A stretch of DNA of 64,000 bases from Streptomyces sp. AA1529. GTDB taxonomy: Bacteria > Actinomycetota > Actinomycetes > Streptomycetales > Streptomycetaceae. Positions 8,487 through 18,800 of the stretch are shown piece by piece. Where the stretch lies: positions 24,996-88,995 of the forward strand of contig NZ_ALAP01000099.1 of NCBI RefSeq assembly GCF_000280905.1, given 5' to 3'. Positions within the stretch are counted from its first letter, which is position 1. The number at the start of each line of letters is the position of its first letter. Both the position numbers and the translations under genes were made by a program. The notes under the pieces were generated by a model. It saw only the letters and a list, made by a program, of their open reading frames with translations. It was not told the origin of the DNA and did not search any database.

Positions 8487-9599
8487 TCAGCGGGCGAAAG
8501 CGGGGGCGTGCGACTGCGCCCAGTACCACTGGCGCCAGTAGCTCTCGGCGAGGTCCAGCCAGGTCTCCAACCGCTGCACGCTGTCGAGGAACCGGTGGAA
8601 GCTGACCATCAGCCAGCTGTAGACGGCCTGGCTGTCGCGGCAGCCGTCGCAGTCGCCCGAGGTGCAGCAGAACTGCAGGGTCTCGTAGTCGGCGCCGTAC
8701 ACGGCGAAACCGTCCAGCACCGGATTGCCGTTGGCCACGCGCTGCTCGTGCTCCGGCAGGTCGACGCTGATGCTGGGGCACACGTCGTAGCCGAACCGGC
8801 CGCCCCAGTGGGTGCGCCCGGTGATCAGCGTCTCGATGAAGTACGGGTGCGCGACCACGGCCTCCGGATATGCCTCCGCGACCCGCAGCGCTTCGGCGAG
8901 CGTGCGCTGCTCGTCGTCGATCCGCAGCGGACTGTCCGAGCCGTGCTCGCTGTAGAAGTTGAACGTCACCTGGTTGCCGTTGTCCCGGATCGCCCGCACC
9001 GTCGGCTCGATGTACGGCAGCCCCGCCTCCGAGAGGGCGAAGACGAACGTGACCCTGGGATCGTCCCGGTAGTGGCCCAGCGCCTTCTCGAACAGCCCGG
9101 TGAAGGAGGAGCCGTTGGGCCGGTGCGCGCGCAGCTCGTCGTCCAGTGGCCCGCCGCCGAACAGGCTGATGCCGACGGCCACGTTCTCGAAGCCGTCCAT
9201 CGGCAGCGGACGCAGCCCGTTGGTGGAGATCGTCAGATACGGCAGCTGCTCGACGAAGGGGCGCACCCGGTCCAGCACCAGGGTCGGCTCGCCGCCGATG
9301 AGTGTCGCCTGGGTGACCCCGTCCGCGGCGAGCTTCTCCGCGAAGGCCCGGATCAGGCCGGGGTCGGAGGTCTCCCGGACCGCCGTGTCGAAGCCGCCCT
9401 CGAAGTACCAGCAGCCCTTGCAGCGGATGTTGCAGGTGGTCGTCAGATGCACCTCGCATCCGCGCACCCGCGTCCCCATTCTGCGCACGTCCTTCAGCCG
9501 GGCCGCGAGATCCGGGCGGTCGGCCAGATGCCCCCGCAGCCGTGCCTTGGCCTCCGCGCGGGAGGGCGGGCGCGGGGTGATGTGTACTGCTGTGGTCAT
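8487..9599 (-). CDS. Radical SAM enzyme with C-terminal cysteine cluster
   Basis: 370 residues. The [4Fe-4S]-SAM motif is C56-x3-C60-x2-C63 (CNIRCKGC), followed by a GGEP SAM-binding motif (102-105) and an STNG strand. Five more cysteines (274, 311, 312, 317, 320; FCCTSGDCDGC) resemble a SPASM/Twitch-like auxiliary cluster region. The chemistry (methylation, C-C bond formation, rearrangement or epimerisation) cannot be predicted. I chose the ATG at 9599 for its GGGAGG a few bases upstream; an ATG at 9617 overlapping the previous stop (ATGA) is the alternative. I know of no standard fatty-acid or PKS pathway that uses this combination with a PaaA-like protein. Confidence 0.88.
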   Translation of the reverse strand: MTTAVHITPRPPSRAEAKARLRGHLADRPDLAARLKDVRRMGTRVRGCEVHLTTTCNIRCKGCWYFEGGFDTAVRETSDPGLIRAFAEKLAADGVTQATLIGGEPTLVLDRVRPFVEQLPYLTISTNGLRPLPMDGFENVAVGISLFGGGPLDDELRAHRPNGSSFTGLFEKALGHYRDDPRVTFVFALSEAGLPYIEPTVRAIRDNGNQVTFNFYSEHGSDSPLRIDDEQRTLAEALRVAEAYPEAVVAHPYFIETLITGRTHWGGRFGYDVCPSISVDLPEHEQRVANGNPVLDGFAVYGADYETLQFCCTSGDCDGCRDSQAVYSWLMVSFHRFLDSVQRLETWLDLAESYWRQWYWAQSHAPAFAR

Positions 9600-9613
9600 G
9601 GCTGCCTCCCGGC

Positions 9614-10333
9614 TCATTCCGGCACGCGCAGGCCCAGGTTGGCGACTCGCGGACCGACCTTCTGCCGCCACAGCTCGATCGCCTCGCCGTTGGTCGTCCT
9701 GCGCAGCCCGTAGCGCACCGCCAGCTTCGAGCGCTTGGTGTTCGCACTGCCGAAGATGCCCACGAACATCGGCCACAGCCGCTCCAGCGCGGCCTGTAGT
9801 TCGGCGCGGCCCTCCTCGGTGGCGGCGAGGTTGCGGCAGACCCGCGCGCCGTGCGCGATGTGGATCTTCTCGTCCAGGATGATCGTGCGGACGGCCTCCG
9901 CCCATGGCTTGTAGCTGCTCTCCGCGAACTCGCGCAGCATCACCATCGCGGTCTCCTCGCCGATGTAGGAGTACACCCCCCGCTCGGCCCACGTGGTGCA
10001 GGAGTGCATCCGCTCGTCCGCGAACAGCATCCGCTCGGAGACCGCCTGGGTCTCCATGTAGGTGGTGTCGATGCCGAGATCGGCCAGCACCCGCTTGCCG
10101 ATCTTGTAGTGGTCGTACTCCTCGGCGGCCCGCTCCGCGCACACCTGGCGTTCCTCGGCGTCCGGCGCCAGCGGCAGGAACATCTGTACATAGTCGTCGC
10201 CGCCCGAGAGCTCACCCTCGGTGTTGATGGTGACCTGACTGATCAGCATCTTCTGGTAGTCGCGGGGCATCCGGTGGAACTCGTCCGGGGTGCGCACCAC
10301 GACTTCCTCGTCGTCCAGGACCGCGATCGTCAT
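9614..10333 (-). CDS. PaaA-like di-iron oxygenase family protein
   Basis: 239 residues resembling the catalytic subunit of phenylacetyl-CoA epoxidase (phenylacetic-acid catabolic protein family). Two ExxH motifs sit on separate helices: E72-x2-H75 in AAEEYDHYKIG and E155-x2-H158 in LDEKIHIAHG. Acidic residues at E39/E41 and E126/E127 are suitable as the remaining di-iron ligands. It is shorter than PaaA, and no PaaB, PaaC or PaaE partner is in the window. It is the first gene of the leftward operon; GAGAGG precedes the ATG. It probably oxygenates or dehydrogenates a CoA- or ACP-bound substrate, with the reductase supplied elsewhere. A ferritin-like non-oxygenase role is possible. Confidence 0.8.
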   Translation of the reverse strand: MTIAVLDDEEVVVRTPDEFHRMPRDYQKMLISQVTINTEGELSGGDDYVQMFLPLAPDAEERQVCAERAAEEYDHYKIGKRVLADLGIDTTYMETQAVSERMLFADERMHSCTTWAERGVYSYIGEETAMVMLREFAESSYKPWAEAVRTIILDEKIHIAHGARVCRNLAATEEGRAELQAALERLWPMFVGIFGSANTKRSKLAVRYGLRRTTNGEAIELWRQKVGPRVANLGLRVPE

Positions 10334-10478
10334 AAGCGACCTCTCAGCTCTGCCTCGTGCCGACGTGCGGGAAGCAGCACGATCGCGACAGCCGCACGAC
10401 GCGGCGCACGGCCCGAACCGACCCCCCGTTGTCCCTCGAGCACACAGTGCCACAACGCGCGCTGCCAGGAACAGCCTT

Positions 10479-10505
10479 GACATCCAGGACCGGGATATGG
10501 ATGTC
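10479..10505. promoter_or_regulatory. Inverted repeat in the divergent biosynthetic promoter region
   Basis: GACATCC (10479-10485) and GGATGTC (10499-10505) are perfect 7-bp arms 13 bp apart. The left arm overlaps a TTGACA (10477-10482), a consensus -35 for rightward transcription. The 259-bp gap (10334-10592) separates the leftward operon from the rightward ketosynthase gene, so a repressor or activator bound here could control both. No second copy was noticed. Confidence 0.4.
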
Positions 10506-10555
10506 TTGAACCAACTGGACGCTGTGCACGGGAAGTTCGACCGACCGGCGCGGGG

Positions 10556-10592
10556 CTGGAACCGCGGCCGCCACCTGCTAGCGTCGCGGCCG
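10556..10592 (+). promoter_or_regulatory. Possible leaderless promoter of the ketosynthase gene
   Basis: CTGGAA (10556-10561), a 17-bp spacer and TAGCGT (10579-10584) end 8 bp before the ATG at 10593. There is no Shine-Dalgarno sequence before that ATG, which fits a leaderless or very short-leader mRNA. The same TAGCGT hexamer lies just before the starts at 40450 and upstream of 59453. Confidence 0.4.
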
Positions 10593-12362
10593 ATGTCAAC
10601 TTCCCAGCAGTCGGACGCTCACCCGCCCGGCGCGGCAGCGGAGGCGCCCGCCGGGCCGCTGCGCCGCGCCATGGAGACGATCCGCGCCCTGCGCGGCGAG
10701 CTGGCCGCCTTGCGGGGAGCGCAGCGGACGGCCGTCGTCGGCACCGGTCTGCGCGCCCCCGGCGGCATCGCCGGCCGCGACGCCTACTGGCAGGCGCTGG
10801 CGGCGGGGCAGGACCTGGTGGGCGAACTGCCCGAGCAGCGCCGCCGCGCCTTCCCCGGCGGCTGGGAAGGGCTGCTGACCCGCGGTGGCTATCTGCCCGA
10901 CGTCCTCGGCTTCGACGCCCGCTTCTTCGGCATCTCGCCGCGGGAGGCGCGCAGCCTCGACCCGCAGCACCGGCTGCTGCTGGAAGTGGTGTGGGAGGCG
11001 TTCGAGGACGCCGCCCTGCCCCCGGAGGACGTCGCCGAGCGCACCGGGGTCTACGTCGGCATCACCGGCCAGGACCACCGGCTGTGGGACGAGGGCGAAC
11101 CCAACGCCTCCTGGCTGATCGGCAACGGCCACTGCTTCGCCGCCGGCCGGCTCGCCTACACGCTCGGCCTCCGGGGCCCCGCACTGGCGCTGGACACCGC
11201 GTGCTCGTCGTCGCTGGTGGCGGTGCACACGGCCTGCCGGGCGCTGGCGGCCGGAGACTGCGACGTGGCCGTGGCCGGCGGCGTCAACCTGGTGCTCGCG
11301 CCCCGGTCGACGGCGGAGATCCAGCGCACCGAGGCGCTCTCGCCCGACGGCCGGTGCCGCCCCTTCGACGCGCGCGCCAACGGGTTCGTCCGGGGCGAGG
11401 GCGCCGGTGCCGTCGTGCTCAAGCGGCTGGCCGACGCCGAGCGCGACGGCGACCGGATCCTCGGGGTGATCGAGGGCAGCGGAGTCAACCAGGACGGCCG
11501 CTCCTCCGGGTTCACCGCACCCAACGTACTGGCCCAGCAGACCCTGATCGAGGGCGTTCTCACCGCGGCCGGCCTCACCGGCGCCGACATCGGCTACCTG
11601 GAGGCGCACGGCACCGGCACCCCGCTGGGCGACCCGATCGAGATCGAGGCCGCCCGGGCCGCCCTGGACTCGCCGGGGCGCAGCTGGCATGTCGGATCGG
11701 TCAAGGCGAACCTCGGCCATGCCGAGGCCGCCGCCGGCATCCTCGGCCTGATCAAGGCGCTGCTCTGTCTGGAGCGGCGGCAGATCCCGCGCCAAGCCCA
11801 CTTCGAGACGCTCAACCCCCGGATCCGCCTGGACGGCAGCGGTCTGACGGTACCGGCCGAGACCCGGCCCTGGGAGCCGTCGGCGGGCCGGTGCGCGGCC
11901 GTCAGTTCCTTCGGGATGAGCGGCACCAACGCGCACGTCGTCCTCTCCCGTCCCACCGCCGGGCCCGTACCGGCTCCCGCACCGGCCGCCGGATTCCCGG
12001 TGTACGCGCACACCGAAGCGGCCCTGCGCACCCTGGCGGGCCGGTACGCGCGACGACTGGCCGAGTCCGGGGACGGCGCGTCCGCCGGGGACGGATACGC
12101 GGCCTTCGCCACGACCGCGCAGCACGGGCGCACCCGGCTGCGGCGGGCCGCCTGGATCACCGCGGCGGGCTCCGAGGAGGCCGCGGAAGCGCTGCGCGCC
12201 CTCGCGGCGGGCCGGGACCATCCGCGGGTGCGGATGCTGGAGACCGCCGAGCACCCCCCGCCCGGCAGCGCGGACGGCACCGCCCAGGAGCGTCCGGTCC
12301 GCGCGGGCATGACCGCGCTGCCGGGCTACCCGTGGGAGCGGACGACCTACTCCAGCCGCTGA
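10593..12362 (+). CDS. PKS ketosynthase protein lacking an acyltransferase
   Basis: 589 residues. Residues 20-43 are a short helical docking-like segment (LRRAMETIRALRGELAALRGA). A complete type I ketosynthase follows (about 44-455) with triad Cys204 (DTACSSS), His339 (EAHGTGTPLGDP) and His376 (KANLGHAEAAAG). The tail then reads like the KS-to-AT linker (YAHTEAALRTLAGRYARRL, about 470-545) joined directly to a post-AT linker (LPGYPWERTTYSS, 576-588), as if the AT domain had been cut out. It has no carrier, reductive or AT domain, so it must condense substrates on partner proteins. It converges on the thioesterase/PKS operon with a 53-bp gap. Confidence 0.88.
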   Translation: MSTSQQSDAHPPGAAAEAPAGPLRRAMETIRALRGELAALRGAQRTAVVGTGLRAPGGIAGRDAYWQALAAGQDLVGELPEQRRRAFPGGWEGLLTRGGYLPDVLGFDARFFGISPREARSLDPQHRLLLEVVWEAFEDAALPPEDVAERTGVYVGITGQDHRLWDEGEPNASWLIGNGHCFAAGRLAYTLGLRGPALALDTACSSSLVAVHTACRALAAGDCDVAVAGGVNLVLAPRSTAEIQRTEALSPDGRCRPFDARANGFVRGEGAGAVVLKRLADAERDGDRILGVIEGSGVNQDGRSSGFTAPNVLAQQTLIEGVLTAAGLTGADIGYLEAHGTGTPLGDPIEIEAARAALDSPGRSWHVGSVKANLGHAEAAAGILGLIKALLCLERRQIPRQAHFETLNPRIRLDGSGLTVPAETRPWEPSAGRCAAVSSFGMSGTNAHVVLSRPTAGPVPAPAPAAGFPVYAHTEAALRTLAGRYARRLAESGDGASAGDGYAAFATTAQHGRTRLRRAAWITAAGSEEAAEALRALAAGRDHPRVRMLETAEHPPPGSADGTAQERPVRAGMTALPGYPWERTTYSSR

Positions 12363-12415
12363 ACGCGCACGCACCGCCGCCCGGCGCACCGCCCTACGGG
12401 CGTCCGCTCCCGCCC

Positions 12416-12859
12416 TCAGCGCGCGCCCGCACCGGGCCGGCTCCGCCTCCCCGGAAACGAGAAGTGCAGCGTGGCCAGGGCGACGGGGCACCCGTCCGGG
12501 CTCTCGACCCGTGCCGAGACGACCGCCGTACGCCGGCCGATCCGCTCGGGCACGACGCGCGCGTGCAGCCGCTCCGGCGCGGTTGCCTCCAGGAAGCTGA
12601 TGCTGCTGGAGGTCAGCATCGCCGACGGCGTCCCGCCCAGATAGGCGTTCACCGCCAGATAGCCCGCCACGTCCGCGAACGCGAACAGGGCGGGCCCGGA
12701 GACGGTGCCGCCGGGCCGCACCGTGAGCCCCGCCGGGTCCGCGACGAACACCAGCCCGCCGGGCCCGACGTCGAGGAGGTCGACGCCCGGCGGATCGGGC
12801 AGATATGCGGCGATCAGGTCCCGGATCTGCGCGGGCCCGAGGACCGGCCCGTCACCCAT
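12416..12859 (-). CDS. PaaI-type hotdog thioesterase
   Basis: 147 residues with a single hotdog domain: GLVFVADPAGLTVRPGGTVSGPALFAFADVAGYLAVNAYLG carries the GG-T-SGP-LFAFAD pattern of the PaaI/4HBT group, followed by TSSSISFLEATAPERLHARV. Such enzymes hydrolyse acyl-CoA or acyl-ACP thioesters. The start overlaps the end of the modular PKS by 8 bp, and that PKS lacks a thioesterase domain, so this is its likely chain-release or editing enzyme. Confidence 0.82.
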   Translation of the reverse strand: MGDGPVLGPAQIRDLIAAYLPDPPGVDLLDVGPGGLVFVADPAGLTVRPGGTVSGPALFAFADVAGYLAVNAYLGGTPSAMLTSSSISFLEATAPERLHARVVPERIGRRTAVVSARVESPDGCPVALATLHFSFPGRRSRPGAGAR

Positions 12860-15800
12860 GGGCCCCCGCCTCGTCCGCAGCCGGGGCGGCCGGGGGGCGG
12901 GGCCCCGCCCCCGCCTCCCCTTCCGGTCCGGCCTCCACCAGCGCGGTCAGCGCCGGGGCGAGCCGGGCCAGGGTGCCGTACTTCCACAGCAGCGTCGGGC
13001 TCAGCCGCACCCCCAGGAACGCCTCGAGCTTGTTGCGCAGCTCCAGCGACATCAGCGAGTCCAGCCCGAGTGCGCGCAGCGGCACATCGTGCGGCAGCTT
13101 CTCCGGCGCCAGGCGCAGTACCGCCGCCGCCGTACGGCGCACCTCCGCCTCCACCACCTCGCGCCGCCGCGCCGCCGGGATGCTCCGCAGCTCCGTCGGC
13201 GCGACCGTTCCGCCGGTCCCGGCGAGCGGCTGCCAGCTCGCCAGCGCGGCCGCCGCCGGGTAGGACTCCAGCCAGTGCCGCGGATCGAGGTCGAGGCAGG
13301 CCACCTGCGCCTCGTCCGACTCCAGATACCGCCGCAGCGCCCGCCAGCACACCTCGGCCGGGACACTGCCCAGCCCGCGCGCCGCGAGCCGGTCCCCGCG
13401 CCCGGTGCCGGTGGCCATCCCGGCTCCGGAGACCGGCCCCCACTGCACGCTCAGCGCCGGCAGCCCCGCCGCCCGCCGCTGCGCCGCCAACGCGTCCAGG
13501 GCGCTGTTCGCCGCCGCGTAGGCCGCCTGCCCGGCTGTGCCCACGAACGCGGCGGCGGAGGAGAACAGCACGAACAGGTCCAGCGCGTCCCCCTCGGTCA
13601 GCTCGTGCAGGACGCGTGCTCCGTCGGCCTTCGGCCGCAGCACCCGCGTCAGCAGCGCGCCGTCCAGGTTCGCCACGGTCGCATCCGCCAGCACCCCCGC
13701 TGCATGGAAGACCCCGCGCAGCGGCGGCAGTTGCGCGCGCACCTCCGCCAGCACCGTGCGCATCCGCGCCTCGTCGGCCACGTCCGCCGACCACACCCCC
13801 ACCCGCACGCCGCGCTCGCGCAGCGCCTCGACCCGCTCCGGGTCCCGGGGCGCCGAGCGCCCGACCAGGGCCAGGGCGCCGGCTCCGGAGGCGGCCAGGT
13901 ACTCGGCGAGCGACATGCCGAGCGCCCCGAGCCCGCCGGTGATCAGATAGCTGCCCGCGGCCCGGAACCGTCCCCCGGGCAGCGGCTGCGGGGCGACGGG
14001 AACCGTGCCGCCTCCGCTCGGGATCGGCTCGGTGAGTACGAGCTTGCCGGTGTGCCGCCCGTGGGAGAGCGTGCGGAAGGCCTCCTGGGCCTGCGTGAAG
14101 GGCATCTCGCGCACCGGCAGCGGCCGCAGTTCCCCGCCCGTCACCCGCGCCCACACGGTGGCCAGGAGCGCCGCGAACCGTTCGGGGCGGCGGCGGAGCA
14201 GCCCGGCGACGTCCACGGCGGTGAAGGACACCGCCTTGCGGAAGGCACCCAGTTCGACGGATGTCTCCCGATGGATGTCGCGCTTCCCGGCCTCCACGAA
14301 CCGCCCGTCCTCGGCCAGCGCCTCCAGACCGAGCGGAATCGCCGCCCCGGGCAGGGAGTTGAGCACCACGTCGACGCCGCGCCCCCCGGTCGCGGCCCGC
14401 ACCCCCTCGGCCCACTCCAGGGTGCGGGAGTCGAAGACGTGCTCCACGCCCCCGGCGCGCAGCTGCTCCCGCTTCTCCTCGGTACCGGCCGTGGCGATCA
14501 CCTCGGCTCCCGCGAGCCGGGCCACGCGCAGCGCGGCGAGTCCGAGCCCGCCGGCGGCCGAGTGCACGAGCACGGTCTCGCCCGGCTCCAGCCGGGCCAC
14601 CTCCATCAGCGCGTACCAGGCGGTGACCAGCACCATCGGCAGCGCCGCCGCCTGCGCCGCGGTCAACTCCCGCGGAATGCGGGCGGTGTGCCGGGCCTCG
14701 ACCAGCGCGTGCGAGGCCAGGACGCCGAAGCCGCAGGCCGCCACCCGGTCACCGACCGCCACGCCGCCGGCCCCCGGACCGACCGCGGTCACCGTGCCCG
14801 CGCAGTCCAGGCCGAGCAGTTCCCGGCCGGGGGAGTGGTCGTCCGGGTAGACGCCCATCGCCTTCATCACGTCGATGAAGTTCAGCGACGCGGCCTCGAC
14901 CGCCACCTCGACCTGTCCGGGGCCCGGCCGGGGCCGCTCCAGCGGACGGGCGCACAGCGCCGACAGGTCGCCCGGCCGCGGAGTGCCCAGCCGGAACGGC
15001 TGGGCGCCCGAGCCCGTCCGCCACGGCGGGTCGGCGGCGGGCGGACCTCCGCTCACCCGCTCGCCCACCAGCCGCTCGCCGCCGGACAGCACGACCCGGT
15101 CCTCCGTGGCGGCGAGCTCCGCCACCAGGTCGGCGTCGAACGTGTCGGTCTCGATCAGCCGCGTCCCGAACTGTGGGTACTCCGCCTGCACGACCGCCAC
15201 GAACCCCGGGTACAGCCCGGCGTCCGGGTCGCCCCGGCGGACCACCACCGCCAGCCGCGCGGACGGGTTCTCGTCCGCGCAGCGGCCGACCAGCCGTGCC
15301 AGCTCCAGCAGCCCGTCCCGGCCCTCCTGCGGCGCGACGAACACCACGGTGTCCGCCCCGGCCGGATCCTCCCCGGCCATGTCCGGCAGCACCCCGGGCC
15401 GCCCGCGGACCACCACCTTGCCCGGCAGCCCGCCGTCCCCGGCCGCGCCGTCCGGCCCCGCAGCCGGGGCGGCGGGCCGCTCCCGGGGCACGAAGCGCAT
15501 CCGGTAGGTGAGCCGCCCGGTCTCCGCGGCGTCGCCGGCGCCGCCGGGAAGCGCCGTCAGCAGCACTCCCTCCAGCCGTCCCAGCGGGCGCTGCCCGGTG
15601 TCGAAGAGCGCCAGGTCGACCTCGCCCCCCGCGCCCGGCCGGGCGTGCACCCACAGGGCGTCGGCGTCCGTCACCGCGACCGCGGCCCGCCGGACCCGGC
15701 GCGGCAGGACCGGACCGTCGCACACGACCAGCGCGGCCTGCAGCATGCCGTCCCACAGCACCGGGTGCGGTGTCCCCGACAGCGCCCCCGAGCGGCTGCC

Positions 15801-18800
15801 GGGAGGCAGTTCGAGCCGGACCAGTGCCTCCCGTCCGGTTCCCGAAGCGGCTTCGGCGACGTGGCCGCCGGCGATCGGCCGGAAGGCGGGTCCGTAGTCG
15901 AGGTCTCTCGCCGCGCAGTCCCGGTAGAAGCCGTCCGCGTCCAGTGGCGCGGCGCCCAGCAGGTGTGCGGGGAACCCGCCGGCCGGCGGGGCGCTGTCGC
16001 GGGCGGCTGTCGCACGGCAGTGCCGCGTCCACCCGGCATCCGCCTCCGCGCCGGGTGCGGGCCCGGTCGAGCCGGCCTCGCGGGACCGCACCTCCAGCGC
16101 GCCCGAGTCCCCGGGGCCGGGGCGCTGGACGAGGGCGGTGCGGACCGGTTCCTCGCCCACCGCCAGCGCGCCGGTCAGCTGCACGTCCCGCAGCACGGGC
16201 GTCCCCCGCCCGGCGGATCCGGACTCGTGCGCCCCGCCGTGCAGCGACTGGTGGAGCAGCGCCAGGAAGCCGCCCGCCGGGAACAGCACCGTGCCGTGCA
16301 CCCGGTGGTCGGCCAGCCACGGGTGGGTGCCCGTGTCCAGTTCGACGGCGCTCTCCCGCACGCCGCCCGCGGTCGAGGGCACCTCGGCCGGGACCAGCCG
16401 CCCGCTGCGGACTCCGCTGTGCCGTCCCGGCGCGACCCAGTACCGCTCCCGCTGGAAGGGGTAGGGCGGCGGAACGGCGTCCGGGCGCCGCGCCGGGCGC
16501 GGTCCGAGCGCGGGCAGGCCCGAGACGTAGGCTTCCGCGAACGCGCGCATCAGGTCCGGGTGTTCGCCCTCGTCGCGGCGCAGTGTGCCCAGCACCACCG
16601 GTGGTTCCGGCCGCTCCTCCGCGAGCTGGCGCAGTGCCGCGCCGAGTCCCGGATGCGGGCTGACCTCCACCAGGTGGGTGACGTCCTCGTCGATCAGGGT
16701 GTCCACCGCCTCGGCGAACCGCACCGGGCGGCGCAGGTTCTCGGCCCAGTAGCGGGCATCCGCCTCCGGCCCGCGCAGCCGGGTGAGGCCGACCGTGGAG
16801 AGCAGCGGTGTGTCCGCGGGGCCCGGCGCGACGGCTGCGAGCGCCTCGCGGATCCTCGGCAGGAGGGGATCGACTTGCGGGCTGTGCGAGCCGTAGTCGA
16901 CGTCGACCAGCCGGCAGAACACTCCGTCGGCCTCCAGGATCTCCCGCAGCAGCAGCACCGAGTCGGCGTCGCCGGACAGCACGCAGGAGCGCGGCCCGTT
17001 GTACACCGCCGGTTCGACCAGTCCCTCGAAGCCCGCGACGGCCTGCCGTGCCGCGTCCGGAGCCAGGTCCACGGCCAGCATCCGCCCGCCGCCGGCGATC
17101 TCGCGCAGCAGGCCGCTGCGGCGGCAGACCACCAGCGCCCCGTCCTCCGGCGTGAGCACACCGGCGACCGTGGCGGCGGCGATCTCGCCCTGGCTGTGCC
17201 CGACGACGACATCCGGCTCCACCCCGGCCGCCCGCCACGCCGCGGCCAGCGACACCGACATCGCCCACAGCGCGGGCTGCACCTCGGCCACGTCCCGCGG
17301 TGCCGGGCCGCCCGTGACCATCTCGCGTACGTCGCGCGGCGCATGCGGGGCCAGCGCCCGTGCACAGCGGTCCATGGCCCGAGTGAACGCGGCGTCGCGC
17401 CCGTAGAGGCCCGCGCCCATGCCCGCCCACTGGGCGCCCTGGCCGGGGAAGACGAAGGCGACCTTGCCCCGCCGCCGGGCGCGGCCCCGCGCCACCTCCG
17501 CCAGGTCCGGGCCCAGCAGAGCGCACCGCTCCGCGAAGTGGTCCCGGTGCCAGGCCATGGCCCGCGCCAGCTCCGGTGCCGACGTACCCGCGGCCAGCTG
17601 CTCCCGGATGCCGCGGGTCCGTTCCTCCAGCGCCCGGGGGGTGTGCCCGCTGACCGGCAGCAGGAACGGCTCACCGGCCTCCTGCCGCGCCGCCGCGCCG
17701 GGCTCCTCCCGCACGGCCCGGGAGTCCTGCTCCGGGGTCCGGTCCTGCTCGGGCGTCCGGGCTGGAGCCGGTCTCGCGGCCCGGGCGGACGGCTGCGCGG
17801 TCGCGGCCTGCGGCGTGGTGACGACGGCGTGGGCGTTGGTGCCGCCCCAGCCGAAGGAGTTGACGCCGAGGAAGCTGCCGGGCTCCAGCGGCAGCGGGTC
17901 CCGGGTGACGGCGAGGTTCAGCCCGGTGAAGTCGATGGCCGGGTTGGGCACCTGCGCGTGCAGGCTCGGCGGGACGGTGCCGTGCTCCAGCGCCAGGACG
18001 GCCTTGACGAGTCCGGCGAGTCCGGCGGCCGGCTCCAGATGGCCGATGTTGGTCTTCACCGAGCCGATGTGCAGCGCACGGCCGGGCCGGGCCGCGCCCA
18101 GCACCTCGCCGAGCGCCTGCGCCTCGGCCGCGTCCCCGCGTGCGGTGCCGGTGCCGTGCGCCTCGACGTAGGCGAGCCGGTCCAGTGGGATGCGGCCGGA
18201 GGCGTAGACGCCGCGCAGCAGGTCGCGCTGCGCGGCCGGATGCGGAGTGACCAGGCTCTCGCCGCCGCCGTCGTTGTTGACCGCGCTGGCCGCCACCACC
18301 GCGCGGATCCGGTCGCCCGCGCGGCGGGCGTCGGCCAGCCGCTTGAGGTAGACCACGGCGACGCCCTCGCCGCGGACGAACCCGTCCGCGGCGGCGCCGA
18401 AGGCGTGGCAGCGGCCGGTGGGGGACAGGCCGCCGAAGTGGGTGAGGCCGACCGTCACCTCGGGCGTGAGCATCAGATTGGAGCCGCCGACCAGGGCTCC
18501 CTCGATCTCGCCGGAGCGCAGCGCCTGGCAGGCCTGGTGCACGGCGACCAGGGAGGAGGAGCAGCTGCTCATGAGCGTCAGGCTGGGCCCGGTCAGTCCG
18601 AGGTGGTAGGAGACCCGGGAGGAGACGATGTCCAGTGAGTTCCCGACGATGCTGTGCTGGGTCACCGCGGCGCCCCGGTCCTTGCGGAGCAGTTCGTAGT
18701 CGTGCCAGAGCCCGCCGACGTAGACGCCGGTGCGGGAGCCGCGCAGCGCGGACGCGGGTGCACCGGCGTCCTCCAGGGCCCGCCAGGTCGTCTCCAGCAT

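Noticed and set aside
12705..18638. A nearly 2000-codon open frame on the plus strand opposite the modular PKS
   Set aside because: It is the antisense shadow of a high-GC gene: low-complexity Arg/Pro/Ala/Gly composition and no domains, while the minus strand has intact catalytic motifs throughout.
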